A DNA stretch of 64,000 bases, from the NCBI GenBank assembly GCA_039602395.1, contig JBCNJP010000006.1:14496952-14560951 (forward strand), written 5' to 3'. The notes below the pieces were generated by a model, which worked only from the letters and a program-made list of their open reading frames with translations, was not told where the DNA came from and did not search any database. Both the position numbers and the translations under genes were made by a program. The DNA comes from Deinandra increscens subsp. villosa (taxonomy: Eukaryota; Streptophyta; Magnoliopsida; Asterales; Asteraceae). This document shows, piece after piece, positions 32,030 to 43,350 of the stretch (position 1 is the stretch's first letter; each line of letters opens with the position of its first letter).

Positions 32030-34463
32030 TTAGTTCACAAACGACCCGAAGCGAATCGCTTCTGGTCGACCAGTGTCCTTGTTTTGCTTAGAAACCACTT
32101 TAGGTTTCCATTGTTGTCGTGGTTTTGGTAAATCTGTTTTGGATGAATCAGTCACAGTGGACTGTGATGAATAACCTACATTTTGATCTCTTGAAAATTT
32201 AGGGAAAAATCTTTCCTGCTTTTTGAAAGATTTAGGTTGAAAGTCATCAAAAACCCTACCATGTTCATCAAAGAACCGTGGTTTGGCAGATTTACCAAAA
32301 ACTGGAACCTTATGTTTCCATTGACTAGAAGTTATAGGAACCGGACAAAATTGTGTCGTATGCCCCTTTTGTCGGCAATGATAACACAAGCGAGTGTTAA
32401 CATTTCTCCTCTTTGAACCCTGCATAGCTCCACAAAAATTATCTTCAAATTGATCATAAAAAGAATCATATACCTGATATCTGTGATCTTGAACCCATTT
32501 AGACGTGGGGCTCTTTGAAGTTGAACCAGAACTTCCAGAAGAAAATTTTGCATTTCGATTCTTCTTATTCTTTGACATATCATTCTTCACGAATACGTCA
32601 GATACTTTCCGAGCGTCCACACAATGAAGTGGAAAATGTTTGTCAGAAAATATTTGTTCCGAACCCTTGAGCTTGTAAAATCTCTCGGGTTGAACCTTTT
32701 CAGCTTTAAAAATATCCTTCTTGACGTTTTTCATTCTAAGCTTTTTCAGATTCTGGGAAGTAGAACCTGAATCACTAGCATTTGTAACATCCTTCTGAAA
32801 TCCCAGACCTACACCTTTTCCAGAAACCTTCTCCTCTGAATTTGAATTTTTATATCCATTCTTCGCCAATCGTGAGAATTCGGCTTTGATTTCATTTACA
32901 TTTTTCTGCTCATAAAAAATTGTCTCATCAAATTCTGGTGGAGAACAAAATTTCTCACTCGATGTAGCTGATTTCCCATTTTCTGTCGAGGAAGAACCAG
33001 AAACAAACTTTGGAGCTGAAGGAATCTCAGTTTTCTTTCCTGTCTTTCTTTTAGCTTTCTTGTTTTCTTCTCCATTACAACTTTCTCTTCTTCAGATTTA
33101 GATGATGACAACTTTGAATAATCCCATTCTTCAGCATTTTCTATGACATCATTTACAGTTTCTTTAATAATTGTTAGGGGTGTAACTGTCTTATTGAAAA
33201 CTTTCTCAAAATTCTCATCTTTTGCCAAGAAACTAGTGAATGATTGTGAATTTTTGATATTATTCAACACACGATTTGCATCAATCACCTGAATCTTCAA
33301 ATCCGAGATGTTTTGTTGAGCTTCAGCCAATTCTTTTTCAGTTGCAATCAACTTCTTAGCAACCTTGTTTGTTTCATACTTTTGCAATCTCAAATTATCA
33401 TGCTCAGTAAGCGACTCTTTCTTCAACTTATCTTCATTTCTCCTTTGAATATCAAGATTTGCATTTTGCAATTTATTCACCCTTATGAACTCCCTCTTTT
33501 CATCTAGCAGTTTTTCCATAGCAATCTGATATTGAACAACTTGAGCAGCTAGTTCATCAGAAGTTTTGTTGAGCATATCAAGCTTAACCTTGGATTTTTC
33601 AAACAAATTATTGAAATCATTTGCAGCATCCTCAGCTTCAGCCTTCCATTTTTCAACTTCCTTGACTAATTCAGCCTTTTCTTCAATTAATTTTGTAATC
33701 TTAAATACCGAACTTTCATTTTCAGCTTCTGCAGTTTTACTGTTCAATCTTTCAGCTTCTTTTGATAATTCAATGCATTTTTTACATTCTGAAGTAAATG
33801 CTTCTTCTTTCTTATAAGTATCATCGTTCAACAGATTATCATCCGTAAGCAAATTCTGAATTTCTTATTTTTCTGTGAAACTACTTCAAATTTATCAACC
33901 AGATGAGAGAATTTTGACATCAAATTTGGCATCCTTTCATTTTTGCTTATCTCAAAGACAGAATCAGATATTTCTTTAGCATTCTTGTTCCAACTTTCCA
34001 ATTCTTTTATCAAAATACTATTTTCTTCAGTCAACTTTGTCATTTTCTTTTCTAACTCCTCAGTTTCACCGTTAGAACTCTTGTTCGACTTTGAATTCCA
34101 ATACAATTGCATATTGTGATATTCACAAATTATCTTTAGATTGTCCCACAATATTTTCGATTTCCAACAATCCTTAAAATTTACAACCAATTCTTTGGAT
34201 ATAGCCAATTTCAGGAACTCATATGCCTTCTTTTCATCTTCATACTGTTTTCGTTGTGCATTTGAAAGATTCATTCTCCATATGGGTTCTTCATAAGAAT
34301 TAGTTGGATAAACAAACAACTTCTGAATTGGAATCCACAAATCTTTATCGACTCCAAGAAGATATTCTTTAAATTTTGGTTCACATTGAGAATAATCCTC
34401 AAATCTTAACAGTCTTGGCACTTCCTGTCTGTGTCCAGCTACAAAACTTTTGATCTCATCCAT
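32030..34463 (-). pseudogene. gag: Element B gag with long coiled coil, two frame changes
   Basis: The start is ATGGATGAGATC at 34463. Frame 1 runs to about 33850, frame 2 (33852-32896) carries the middle, and frame 3 (32869-32030) the end. Seen: capsid-like region with LLRFEDYSQ and WDNLKIICEYH; about 300 residues of coiled coil beginning at SECKKCIELSKEAERLNSK; a Lys-rich region; and one intact CCHC knuckle, CYHCRQKGHTTQFC. The last residues, DTGRPEA, match the end of the element C gag. The two shifts prevent full-length product as sequenced. Confidence 0.8.
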
Positions 34464-34489
34464 GTTGAGAATATAAAATCGTTAATCAA

Positions 34490-34712
34490 AACCTAGTCCG
34501 AACTTCTGAGCTCCGAACTCCCTCCGAACCTCGTCCGAACTCTATCCGAACTACTGACCACCGAACTTCGTTCAAACGAAACTCCGAACCTTGTCCGAAC
34601 GAGCACTAACACCGAACTTTGACCGATCACAGACCGAACTCTCGCCGAGCTTGGTCCGAACTGCAAGTTGGGAGCAGTTACTCCGAACCTGACCAGTAAG
34701 ATCCGAACTTCG
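34490..34712. repeat. CCGAAC word array in the gag leader of element B
   Basis: Thirteen CCGAAC words in about 210 bp, nearly all in one orientation, preceded by varying bases (T, A). It lies between PBS and gag, the same place as the TTTCGCY array of A. Confidence 0.88.
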
Positions 34713-34926
34713 ACATATTTTTTTCAAAAACACGCGAAAATGGACGGATTTTGACAAAACTCGATACTGTGACTCAGAAAAACTGATAGAAAATGATTTA
34801 GGAACAATATTGACACCAAACACTCGAAAGAATTGATGAACAACACGAAAACAAAACTCGAGAAACTTCAAAAACGCTTCAAAAATCCAAAAATAGCAAC
34901 CACAGATCAGTAGAGTGAACCAGAAA

Positions 34927-34938
34927 GCTCTGATACCA
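34927..34938 (-). other. Primer binding site of element B
   Basis: TGGTATCAGAGC on the minus strand, two bases after the LTR end. Confidence 0.9.
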
Positions 34939-34940
34939 CT

Positions 34941-35269
34941 TGAAAATGCGTGAGCATCGGATCGTCTACTCGATCTAGCTAATCAGACATCGAAACGTAA
35001 TTAAACGATTATTTTATTGATCACATAAGAAACAACGAGTACAATCTGACTCTTAGAAACTGACACAGAGAAACACCTTAGTCACACACACTTAAGGAAA
35101 TCTCACATGCTCAGAACTCTGCTTATTACAAAGACCAAACATCTATTTATACCCGCTGGTCCGAGCTTCGTCCGAACCTCAGGTTCGGACCCAGATCGGC
35201 CAGACCTAATTTGACTTGATCTTGTTCTTTGTTTGATACTTCACATGACGCACATTCCAGGTATCAACA
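34941..35269 (-). repeat. Element B LTR (sense 5' LTR, right)
   Basis: 329 bp, TG...CA. TATAAATAG box on the minus strand near 35143-35154; CCGAAC words directly upstream (35160-35195). Confidence 0.92.
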
Positions 35270-35480
35270 AGGAACACTACAATAGATATGGAAGAGTTTG
35301 AACTCTCATACTGAGTAAATAGTCATTGCATTCTATCATCATATTTAGTGGCATGACCAATGGGGATTGGAATTGTCATTCCCATATATTGTTTGGTATG
35401 CAATAATATGCACATGACTTGAATCAAATCAGTAGACAAAAAATAAACTATTCTTCAATGTGAATAGGTTTTAATTAAAA

Positions 35481-36076
35481 CAAGATGGTGACCCGCTCGC
35501 GCTTCGCGGCGGGCCACCCATTTTCCAAAACGTCGTGGCCAAAGTCGAAAACTCTAAAAGTGATTTAAAAGTTGACCACTTGCGCTTAAGTCTGAAAAAA
35601 ATACCACATGTACATGACACGCGGCCTAATACCCATTTTTTAAAACGCTGTGAGCAAAGTCAAAAACTCTAAAAGTGGTCTGAAAGTTGACCACCGCGCG
35701 TTGCGGCGGGTCACCTTTTAACGACGCTTCGAGGCGGGCCACCCATTTTCCGAAACGCCATGGTCAAAGTCAAAAACTCTAAAAGTGAATTAAAAGTTAA
35801 CCACGTGTCGTAAAAACATTGGCCTAACACGTAGCCACGTATCGTCATACGTGACCTAACACATGACCACGTGTCGCAAAAGCATTGACCTACATATGAC
35901 ACGTGGACACGTGTCAGGCCACGTAACCAATCAATTATTGAATGAACATGACACGTGTCATGTTATTAGTGGTGGAACATGACACGTGTCATGTTCCTAT
36001 TGGTTTAACATATGAATAGTGAATTTTGTCTCTTGACCACTCATTTCTTTTTGTATATATATATATAATTATGAGA
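35481..36076 (-). mobile_element. Non-autonomous Helitron, 596 bp
   Basis: On the minus strand it begins TCTCATAATTATATATATAT after host A, ends with a GC hairpin (CCCGCCGCGAAGCGCGAGCGGG region) and ACCATCTTG before host T. The expected CTAG is CTTG, one base off. Inside are three diverged copies of a roughly 115-bp segment (AAAGTCAAAAACTCTAAAAG at about 35540, 35655 and 35770) and many ACGTG words (35800-35990). Confidence 0.6.
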
Positions 36077-36812
36077 TATATGCATATATGTGCGTGTGTG
36101 TTTGATTATATATGATGTGTAAATATGTATAGACTTTAGTGCATGATTTAATAAATAATGTAATAAATAAAGCTGATATCAAAGACATTACGAACCCATT
36201 AAATAAGATTGCAGTAAAATAGATGTATTTCTATTAATAGATTTGGGCAATTAAAGAATAGAGATTACACGGTAACATATTGTGAATCTTGAGCTTTCAT
36301 TCTAATTCATGGATCAAATAAAAAAAACAATAGCCATTGCCCAGGAAATAGTTCTCCCTGATTCCCTCATACCATATAGTGGATAGACATCAGGATGCTT
36401 TGTGTGTGTTAAATTTAAACAGCTTTTTACTTTAAATAACTTTTCACCATAATCAATTAAAAGTTGATGATACCATAGGTAAGAATGATTTACCTCACTG
36501 TGAGTTTTTATGTTATTATATAAAAATACGTTTGTGAAAGTCTCGGTTGAGTCTACATTCTATTGTTCACCGTCTTTTTGTTTTTTTTTTTCTATTTTTT
36601 ACTTAGGCATACTGGTAATATATTTTGTATACTAATTTAGTTCACTGTAATGCATTTGTCTTGGCGGTTTGGTCTGTTCCATGTTCGTTCTTTGACGTCG
36701 CTATTTCAAATCTTCACATCCCCGGTTTTGCTTTTTATTTTATACTTGCCGATTTCTCTTTTCGTTTGCCACTGCTTTTTTTTTAATTTCCATCGCCCAC
36801 GTGTATGATGTT
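36077..36812. other. AT-rich spacer; no gene seen
   Basis: No ORF or motif that I can support. It lies in the candidate large Helitron region. Confidence 0.4.
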
Positions 36813-37510
36813 CAGGGCCCTCTTAAGCTTTTTAGAGGCCCCAAGCGAACTCTAAAATTGGGGCCTCAAGTTACATTTTTCTTTTGTTATTTCGAATAAC
36901 CCAATGTATAACTTATGACTCTAAATTAACATTGTATTGTCTTGCATTATCGTATAATAAATATAAAACGATTAAAAAAAAGTTAACTTTTGAACTTCTA
37001 TAAAAGAATTGGTATCATATCTATGTAAGCAGGATGACCCCTTCAAATGAAGAAACAAATTAAATGATTCGAAAATGAAAAACCAAACTATTTATAAAAC
37101 AAATACTTACATAAAATAAACTGTGAAAATAATAAAAATAGAAATAATAAAATATGTAATATAAGATGAAGGGAGAATTAAAGGGAAAAAACAAAAGATA
37201 AAGAAAATGATAACATGTGAGTTAAGTTAATTGCTTTATGAAAAAAATATAAAAACGTTGACACTGATTTAGGTTAATTGATTTATAAAAAAAAAACATT
37301 GATTTGGGTTGATTGTTTTTTCAAATGATTTTGGTTAATTGCATTTTCAAAAAAAAAAGAGAGAAAAAACGTTAATTGTGGGGTTAGAAATCAGTGATAG
37401 ATATTAGTTCCATCATGCATTTTTAATATAGAAGTACTATAGTGAGCAGATTTAAAAATATGGGGCCCTAAGCAATTGCTTGGGCTAGTTATACTATTGG
37501 GCCGGCCCTG
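36813..37510. mobile_element. Non-autonomous hAT element, 698 bp
   Basis: It starts CAGGGCCCTC and ends GGCCGGCCCTG, so the termini are inverted repeats beginning CAGGGCC. A perfect 8-bp duplication, ATGATGTT, flanks it (36805-36812 and 37511-37518). Eight-base duplications and CAGGG ends are hAT hallmarks. It is AT-rich inside with no ORF, so transposase must come from elsewhere. Confidence 0.88.
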
Positions 37511-37594
37511 ATGATGTTACACGTGTATGTCGTTGTTTCTGCACTCCTACAAACCCTCACCGCCTTAACCTGCAAACCCTCGCAGGTATTCACT

Positions 37595-37821
37595 TTCAAT
37601 CCCAACCCCCTGTTTGCCACTCTTCAATTTAATCCGGCAACCAAATTCCCTTACTTTGACGGTTACTGCGACGAAGACGATTTTTCTACGTTCTTCTCTT
37701 CGATGATTACTACGATGAAGACGATTCTTCCTACGCTACAATCAAGCATGCAAATCTGGACGATGATGAAAGGAGAGAACTGGAGAAATTGATAGACGAT
37801 TTGGAAAATCTTCTTCTTTAG
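37595..37821 (+). pseudogene. Captured exon-like fragment, gene not recognised
   Basis: Two overlapping frames look coding: one with FNPATKFPYFDGYCDEDD, the other (about 37703-37821) acidic and ending in ERRELEKLIDDLENLLL and TAG. The mix of frames suggests a decayed fragment. I do not recognise the source gene. Confidence 0.35.
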
Positions 37822-38337
37822 TCATTGCGATCAACAGAAGTTTCGATCTATTACTTGAAACCCTAACTGTTGTTTGTGTGTGTGTGCAGAGTTATTTTCA
37901 ACACACCATAGCAATCGCTAATCGCGAAATTGAAATCGTCACGGACCAAATCATCAGACCGGGTAACCAATTTGTTTATAGATCATCACCATTCGTAAAA
38001 TTTCTCTTAGGATGTTAACGCCATTCGCGATTTGATTATATTATATATATACAATTCGTAAGTTGATGAATAGTTTTTTTATGGCATATTTGTAATTCCT
38101 TTAAACTTTGATGGCATTTAGATAAGGTACCTTTGGAAGACTTTGATGGTACCTTAACGTGTGCACGCACGTCTTGCCATCCCCATGCCTGCCTCTCTCT
38201 CTGTTCACTTTCTACACCGCCATTTCTCTCTCTCTCTTTTATCTCATCTTCTAGCCATCGACCTACATCACTTCCTCTGGCTGTTCGAATCCTTGACCTA
38301 AATCAAACCCTAGATATTTCAATTCATCAAACAATGA

Positions 38338-38607
38338 AACGACCTCAAGATCTGTCCGATCAAACCCCCCGATCTCTCCCTATTTTGAAAGGTATGTATA
38401 CGCTTCATCTCTGTTCTTCGATCCGTAACAAATCTTGAATCAGTTGATGAAAAATTGAGTTTCTTTTTGTATATTTCTTTTCTGGGTTTGATTAATTTTA
38501 GGGTTTTTTTCTTCTATGTTTGTCTGAATTACTGCAGGTCTGGTTTAGGGATCCGGATTCGGATTCGGTTCAAATTAGGGAGGTCTGGAATGATAATCTT
38601 GCAGAAG
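38338..38607 (+). pseudogene. CAF1 (CCR4-NOT deadenylase) 5' fragment in a chimeric locus
   Basis: An exon-like start, MKRPQDLSDQ, at 38338 ends near a KG|GTATGT donor-like site. After T-rich intron-like sequence and TACTGCAG, a second piece (38562-38607) encodes DSVQIREVWNDNLAE, the strongly conserved N-terminal block of CAF1/POP2 deadenylases, then stops at a GTAACA donor-like site. None of the DEDD catalytic domain follows. The first piece is not CAF1-like, so this appears to be a fusion, as seen in Helitron gene capture. Confidence 0.6.
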
Positions 38608-39653
38608 GTAACAGGAAGGTGAATACGTGTTCTTTCTTCCACGTTCATCTGATTAGGCGATTTACTTCTGCTTTGATTTTAGGGTTTATGATTCGCTTTC
38701 TCGTATGTGCCCTTTTGCTTCAGTTAATTTGAACTCTAAACTCTAAGTTAACAGCAAGAATGATGAGCCTGCAGCAGAGTCGATATAACAACAAAAGTTT
38801 ATGTTTTTATTGGAATAATAGAGATAATCAAAATAATTTTAATCTTATGTCGGTAAAATTTGTAGATCTAAGCAATATATATTTAAGAATTGGAAAGGGA
38901 CAAAAGGATGGTGATTGCAAGACAAATTTACATAACCATAGATTTATGAAAGTTTTGAAACCATATATAGCTGTTAAGCATGTTGGTACTTTTTGTTTAG
39001 CATTTTGATATCTATAACTTTGCACTTACTGTAGATATGTTACACATCTGTTGTCATAGATTTCCATTATATGTTTAATTGTAGCTTTATTATAGGAGTT
39101 TTGGAAAGAGAAGTGTCCATGTACCATAATTTCTTATTATGATAATAATTTAATATTTTCGGTCTTCATAGGTTGAATCATAACGATCTTTATATTTTAT
39201 TTTTGGCTTTATGAAATTCCACAAATTACCAAAGGTATGAACTGAAAAACCAAATAATTTTTATGTTTGGTTAACTAATTTTTGGCTTCTTTAATTCGCT
39301 ATATAAATTGTTTGTTTGGTTGGTGCAGATGAAGATCAGAAGATTGTGGGTCAATTTTTAGGCATTAAGAATCATTGTACAGAGTGTGTCTAAAGTTGTT
39401 ATATCCTGTTAGTTTTGGTTCTGGATGTTAATACCTCTTCTCAGGTTCTGAAGGTTGGGTTAATCGGCTGCTAACTACTCAATTGGGTAACATTGTGTAT
39501 GAGCTAAAGTTTGGAAACCAGGTTATATGGCCTGTTTTTTTATTGCTTATTTGCTGTTGTCCTTGATATTTGCCTTATAGTTCTCTTATGGTTCTTTTTA
39601 ATATATAGTATTCTAATGGAATGCTTTGCATTAGGTTGGGTAAGCCCCTCTTT

Positions 39654-39831
39654 GCAGACAAAATATCAAGTTGGGATGATGTGGTATTGGCCTATGAGCA
39701 AGTTTGGATATTGAAACAGAGAACATTACATATAAAGTATAAACCACTGGATTATGAGTTGCTTCCTTTTCTCAAGCATGATAAATGTATATGCAATGTA
39801 ACAGGTGCATGCATGGCTAAGGAAATGGGTA
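39654..39831 (+). pseudogene. Triose-phosphate isomerase exon fragments
   Basis: 39654-39707 encodes ADKISSWDDVVLAYEQVW, matching the isomerase block around the catalytic Glu (family YEPVW; here Pro is Gln). After about 95 bp of intron-like sequence ending in AACAG, 39805-39831 encodes VHAWLRKWV, the downstream block of the same enzyme. The intervening glycine-rich loop segment is missing. It is not functional; it is a captured gene piece next to the CAF1 piece. Confidence 0.72.
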
Positions 39832-40049
39832 CGGTTAGTAGACTTTGCTCTTTGCTTAGTTTGGAGTTCAACCACAAGTTGGATTACAATTTATATCGGC
39901 CATGAAATATTTGCTTAAAGATAATCAAACAAGAGTAAAAAGTCTTCGATACATACTTACGCATTCTTTTTATACTTTCGTTAGTCTTACGCTGCATTGT
40001 GATTTGTGTCAGTACAGGTAATTATTGTGCTGGTAGTTTCACGCAAGTG

Positions 40050-40065
40050 ACGCGCGCGTTTCTAG
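40050..40065 (+). other. Candidate Helitron 3' end
   Basis: The palindrome ACGCGCGCGT is followed by TTCTAG. The next base is C and not T, which is against it. It is listed as a possible partner of the 5' terminus at 28724. Confidence 0.22.
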
Positions 40066-40508
40066 CAATCTGGTAAGTATTCATTTAGATCGTATGCTGG
40101 TGTATTTTACTTGGTTACATGAAAGCTTCATATGATTAGTTAAGCACTATTTGTAGTTGCTTAGGTCAAATTTTTTCTTCATTACCTACTCTTGGATATG
40201 CTCTGTTATAAATATGTATAGCAAAAACCTTAGAGTTTTGCCAAACCATTCAATTGTTAATATTTTGTACTACATATAATTGCTTACACTTGTTGTATCC
40301 ATAAGCCTCTTTTTTGGTTGATCCTTTCCACAACTATGCACTTCTGTGTCATGAATACGCTTGATAACGAACTAAAGGGCTCGAAGCTATAGAAGCTCTA
40401 CAAATAGCAGTTCTTATGAATTATTCTTCTATAATGTTGATATCCTTAAATTTTGTAGGTGATACATGTGCTAAAAGGTCAGATAATCCTTGGTAAATTA
40501 TATATTTT

Positions 40509-40600
40509 ACAATTTCTATAAAATTTTAATACTTCTTTCAAATATTGCAGGTTATATAATGACAATACTACTACTTTGGAACAAGCTACTCACGAAGATA
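40509..40600 (+). repeat. 92-bp direct repeat, copy 1
   Basis: Identical by eye to 40731-40822. It begins ACAATTTCTATAAAATTT and contains TATTGCAG|GTTATATAATG, an exon-boundary-like site. Confidence 0.85.
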
Positions 40601-40730
40601 AAACAAATTCATGTTAACAGGTATTCATTGGGTTAAACTAATTTGCAGGTTACTGTTGTTTTATTATTTTTTGTAGGATTCTACATTAGACAAAAAGACC
40701 ACTCTTACTATCAACTCACAATCAAAGGGT

Positions 40731-40822
40731 ACAATTTCTATAAAATTTTAATACTTCTTTCAAATATTGCAGGTTATATAATGACAATACTACTACTTTG
40801 GAACAAGCTACTCACGAAGATA
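40731..40822 (+). repeat. 92-bp direct repeat, copy 2
   Basis: Second copy, 222 bp downstream of the first. Confidence 0.85.
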
Positions 40823-41118
40823 GAGTAGTGACAAAAACCTATTGGAGGTGGGAGTTAGAGTAGTGACTGGTGATGCTCCTCTTGGGTCATGTCTCGAAGA
40901 TGACCATTAAAAATGACAACTATTGGTTAGTAAAATATGTTCAGATGATTGGGAAAAGGTAGTATTGCAGTGTTATACATGAACTAAAAAGAGGAATATA
41001 AGATATCAAAGAGAGAGCATAATACCGATTGTAAGTGCTTTATGCTTTTAAATAACACAATGAGTATATAAGTTGTTTTAACCTACAAATGCAAAATGAA
41101 GAACAATTAGTACAACAG

Positions 41119-41869
41119 AATGAGAAATCCTAGGAACTTTTAAAAATAGAAACACACAACCCGTTAGCCGCCGACGTTACATTTTATTCACGTCGGACAA
41201 AGCAACAAAAGTCTAACGTTCCGGCGGTACATTTTCTTCCCGCCGGAACTAAGGAGAGGGTCGTCAACGAAGATTACATAAAAAAATATAAACGACTTAC
41301 ACGATGTTAGAAGATGGCGGGTGGGGGGATGAACAAATGAGACCTCAATGGGTTTATATAAGATCATAAAAGTGTGATCAATTAATTGAAATTGAGTTGC
41401 AAGAACTCCAAAGGGTGGTGTTTATTACCTATTAGTTGCAAGAACTCTAAAGGTTTATTATTATTATGGTGATATTTATGATGCTAATTATTAAATAGTT
41501 TAATAGTTAAGAGTTGCAAGAACTTCAAAGGGTTAGTGTTAATTATTATAGTTAACTCGGATGGGTTGATAATGATGCAAGCAAATTTATTGTCATATTT
41601 AATCACCATTCACCACCATGATGATGATGCATGAACATATATCATGATCTTAATTAAACAACATGCTTAAGCATGTAGTACCAAATGATTGGTTTGATGA
41701 AAACCGTATTTATGATTTCGCATTTAACATGGTGTCAAAATAGTGCCATTGCTTAACTTTTATATATATATAGATGGCAATGTCGCAATTGTTACGGCTT
41801 GAGGACTCTTCAAAGATTAAAATTCACGTTTGCTAAAAATATTGCAAAAAGTCTCATCATATCATCACA
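41119..41869 (-). repeat. LTR fragment of a further element (left end uncertain)
   Basis: The right end is clear: on the minus strand AGGGGGGAGAAGA precedes TGTGATGATATGATGAG. The left end is a guess. It contains three copies of a GAGTTGCAAGAACTCC-like word (41393, 41436, 41510). It is unlike the LTR at 44298. Confidence 0.45.
41171..41249. other. Two hairpins with one loop and different arms
   Basis: CCGACGT/ACGTCGG (41171, 41190) and GTTCCGGCGG/CCGCCGGAAC (41218, 41240) both enclose TACATTTTMTTC. They lie on the minus strand 100-180 bp downstream of a TATATAA box (near 41355), so they would fall in the R/U5 part of an LTR transcript. Confidence 0.65.
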
Positions 41870-42520
41870 TCTTCTCCCCCCTAGACTTTTGCAACTCATA
41901 GCAAAATAAATAAGCATGTTGTTGTAAGCAAACACATCCAAGTAGCATATCACAAATAAAGATCAGCCTTGCAATATCAACCGGTTAATCTTCATAATCC
42001 AACCAATAGTAAACCCTGTTCGTCTTTAACATATCAACCCAAACTTGTGCACAACTTTCATAACCAATTCACCTCATAGCACGTCTGTCGTAAAGAAGTA
42101 ATCTTGATATAAAAGTATAGTTGTAGGTGTACCTGAAATGTTTGATGAATATCGGGTTCTCGAGAATACTAAAAGTGTTGGAAAAATGTACTGGTTGATG
42201 TGGATCCTCATGGCTTCAATTTTTGGTTGCTGCTATGTGTTGACAACATAATAAAAATAATAACAGTAGCCCAACTGTATTATTTCCTACCCAATCTGTC
42301 TAGAATTCTGGTCTGACTTATTCCTTTTACTTGAAACAACCCAAATAAATAAAGGAGTAAGCAAGGCCCAGTCAAGGTTTGTAGGTGATCCAGCCCATTT
42401 CTTTAATTAAGAAAAGAAACCCTAATATTATGGAGGCTGTAAAAAAACATGTACCAGACAGCTTTTCATCGCCTCTTATTTTTTGTCAATGAGAAACAAA
42501 CAGCCGGCGGCACAGTGGCT
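41870..42520 (-). other. 3' internal sequence of the same element; no ORF
   Basis: Starts with the purine tract TAGGGGGGAGAAGA (minus). No coding sequence is evident; where this element ends and H2 begins is not visible to me. Confidence 0.4.
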
Positions 42521-42639
42521 TATTCCGACGAGTTGTTCGTGAACAGGGGTGAACATCCAGTGACCTGAAGTGAAACAAGGGCATATTCTGGTTGTCTGAA
42601 CCATCTCCGACGAACTGAGGAATGAGCAGTGGCTTTACC

Positions 42640-43150
42640 GGGTGAACTTGAAGTTTCCGGTTGAAGTTCGATTTCCGGTCGAAATCTCCGCTTGGAAAGA
42701 ATTCCGGTCGAAGTCTCGTTTTTTCGTTTGAACATCGAAGTTCCGGTTGAAGCTAGTTCGAGCGGAAAGAGTTGAAACGGATCTGGTTTTTCCTGTTGAC
42801 GACCAAAATTCCGGTTGAACTAAAACTTCCGTTTGAAATCGGTTTTCCGGTTGAACTTCGGAATTCCGGTTGAAGTAGGGTTGGGCCGGAGCACTCATCT
42901 TTTCTGCTTGAAGTGGCTTCATTCAGGTTGAACACTAAAGTTCCGCTTGAACTATGAAATTCCGGTTTAACCTTCGATATCCGGCCGAAGTGCCCAGTTC
43001 CGGTAGTACTTCAAGTTTTCCGTTTGAAAATAGTTGAACCGGAACCCTCGATTTTCCGGTTGAAATTTGCTATGGAACAAAGGTTTCCCGTTTGAAATTG
43101 ATAACCAGTTGAGTTGGACTGGATCTGGGTTATTTCTCCGGTTGAGATTT
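42640..43150. repeat. TTCCGGTTGAA word array of fragment H2
   Basis: About 16 copies of TTCCGGTTGAA and close variants (TTCCGCTTGAA, TTCCGTTTGAA) in 510 bp, the same word family as in element H. ORFs drawn through it (for example 42635-42922) are arrays of this word and not genes. Confidence 0.85.
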
Positions 43151-43350
43151 CCGCTCAGAGTTGAGATGGAGAAGGATTATCGAAGCATGCACGTAAGTTG
43201 ATCTGAATGTGTATGGGACAGCCTCTGATGCATTATAAATAAATGTGTACCCTTGTTTGGCATTTTTAATGAGTTGTCACTTGCATCTTTTGTCTCATCC
43301 GTAACTATGAATCAGAGAATTAACAATGATCGAGACCCTACCTCATAACT

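Larger units (their letters stand above)
30000..35269 (-). mobile_element. Element B: complete gag-only LTR retrotransposon (TR-GAG type)
   Basis: 5270 bp on the minus strand with two LTRs, perfect 5-bp target duplication, PBS, leader with a CCGAAC array, a frameshifted gag, then about 1.7 kb of noncoding sequence and a purine tract. Protease, integrase, RT and RNase H are absent: gag ends in KDTGRPEAIRFGSF, at the place where pol starts in autonomous relatives. It must have used enzymes of another element. Element C has the same design, so this is a lineage and not a one-off deletion. Confidence 0.9.

Noticed and set aside
42520..42935. Overlapping minus-strand ORFs rich in PEF/TGK
   Set aside because: Reading frames through the TTCCGGTTGAA array; low-complexity by-products.
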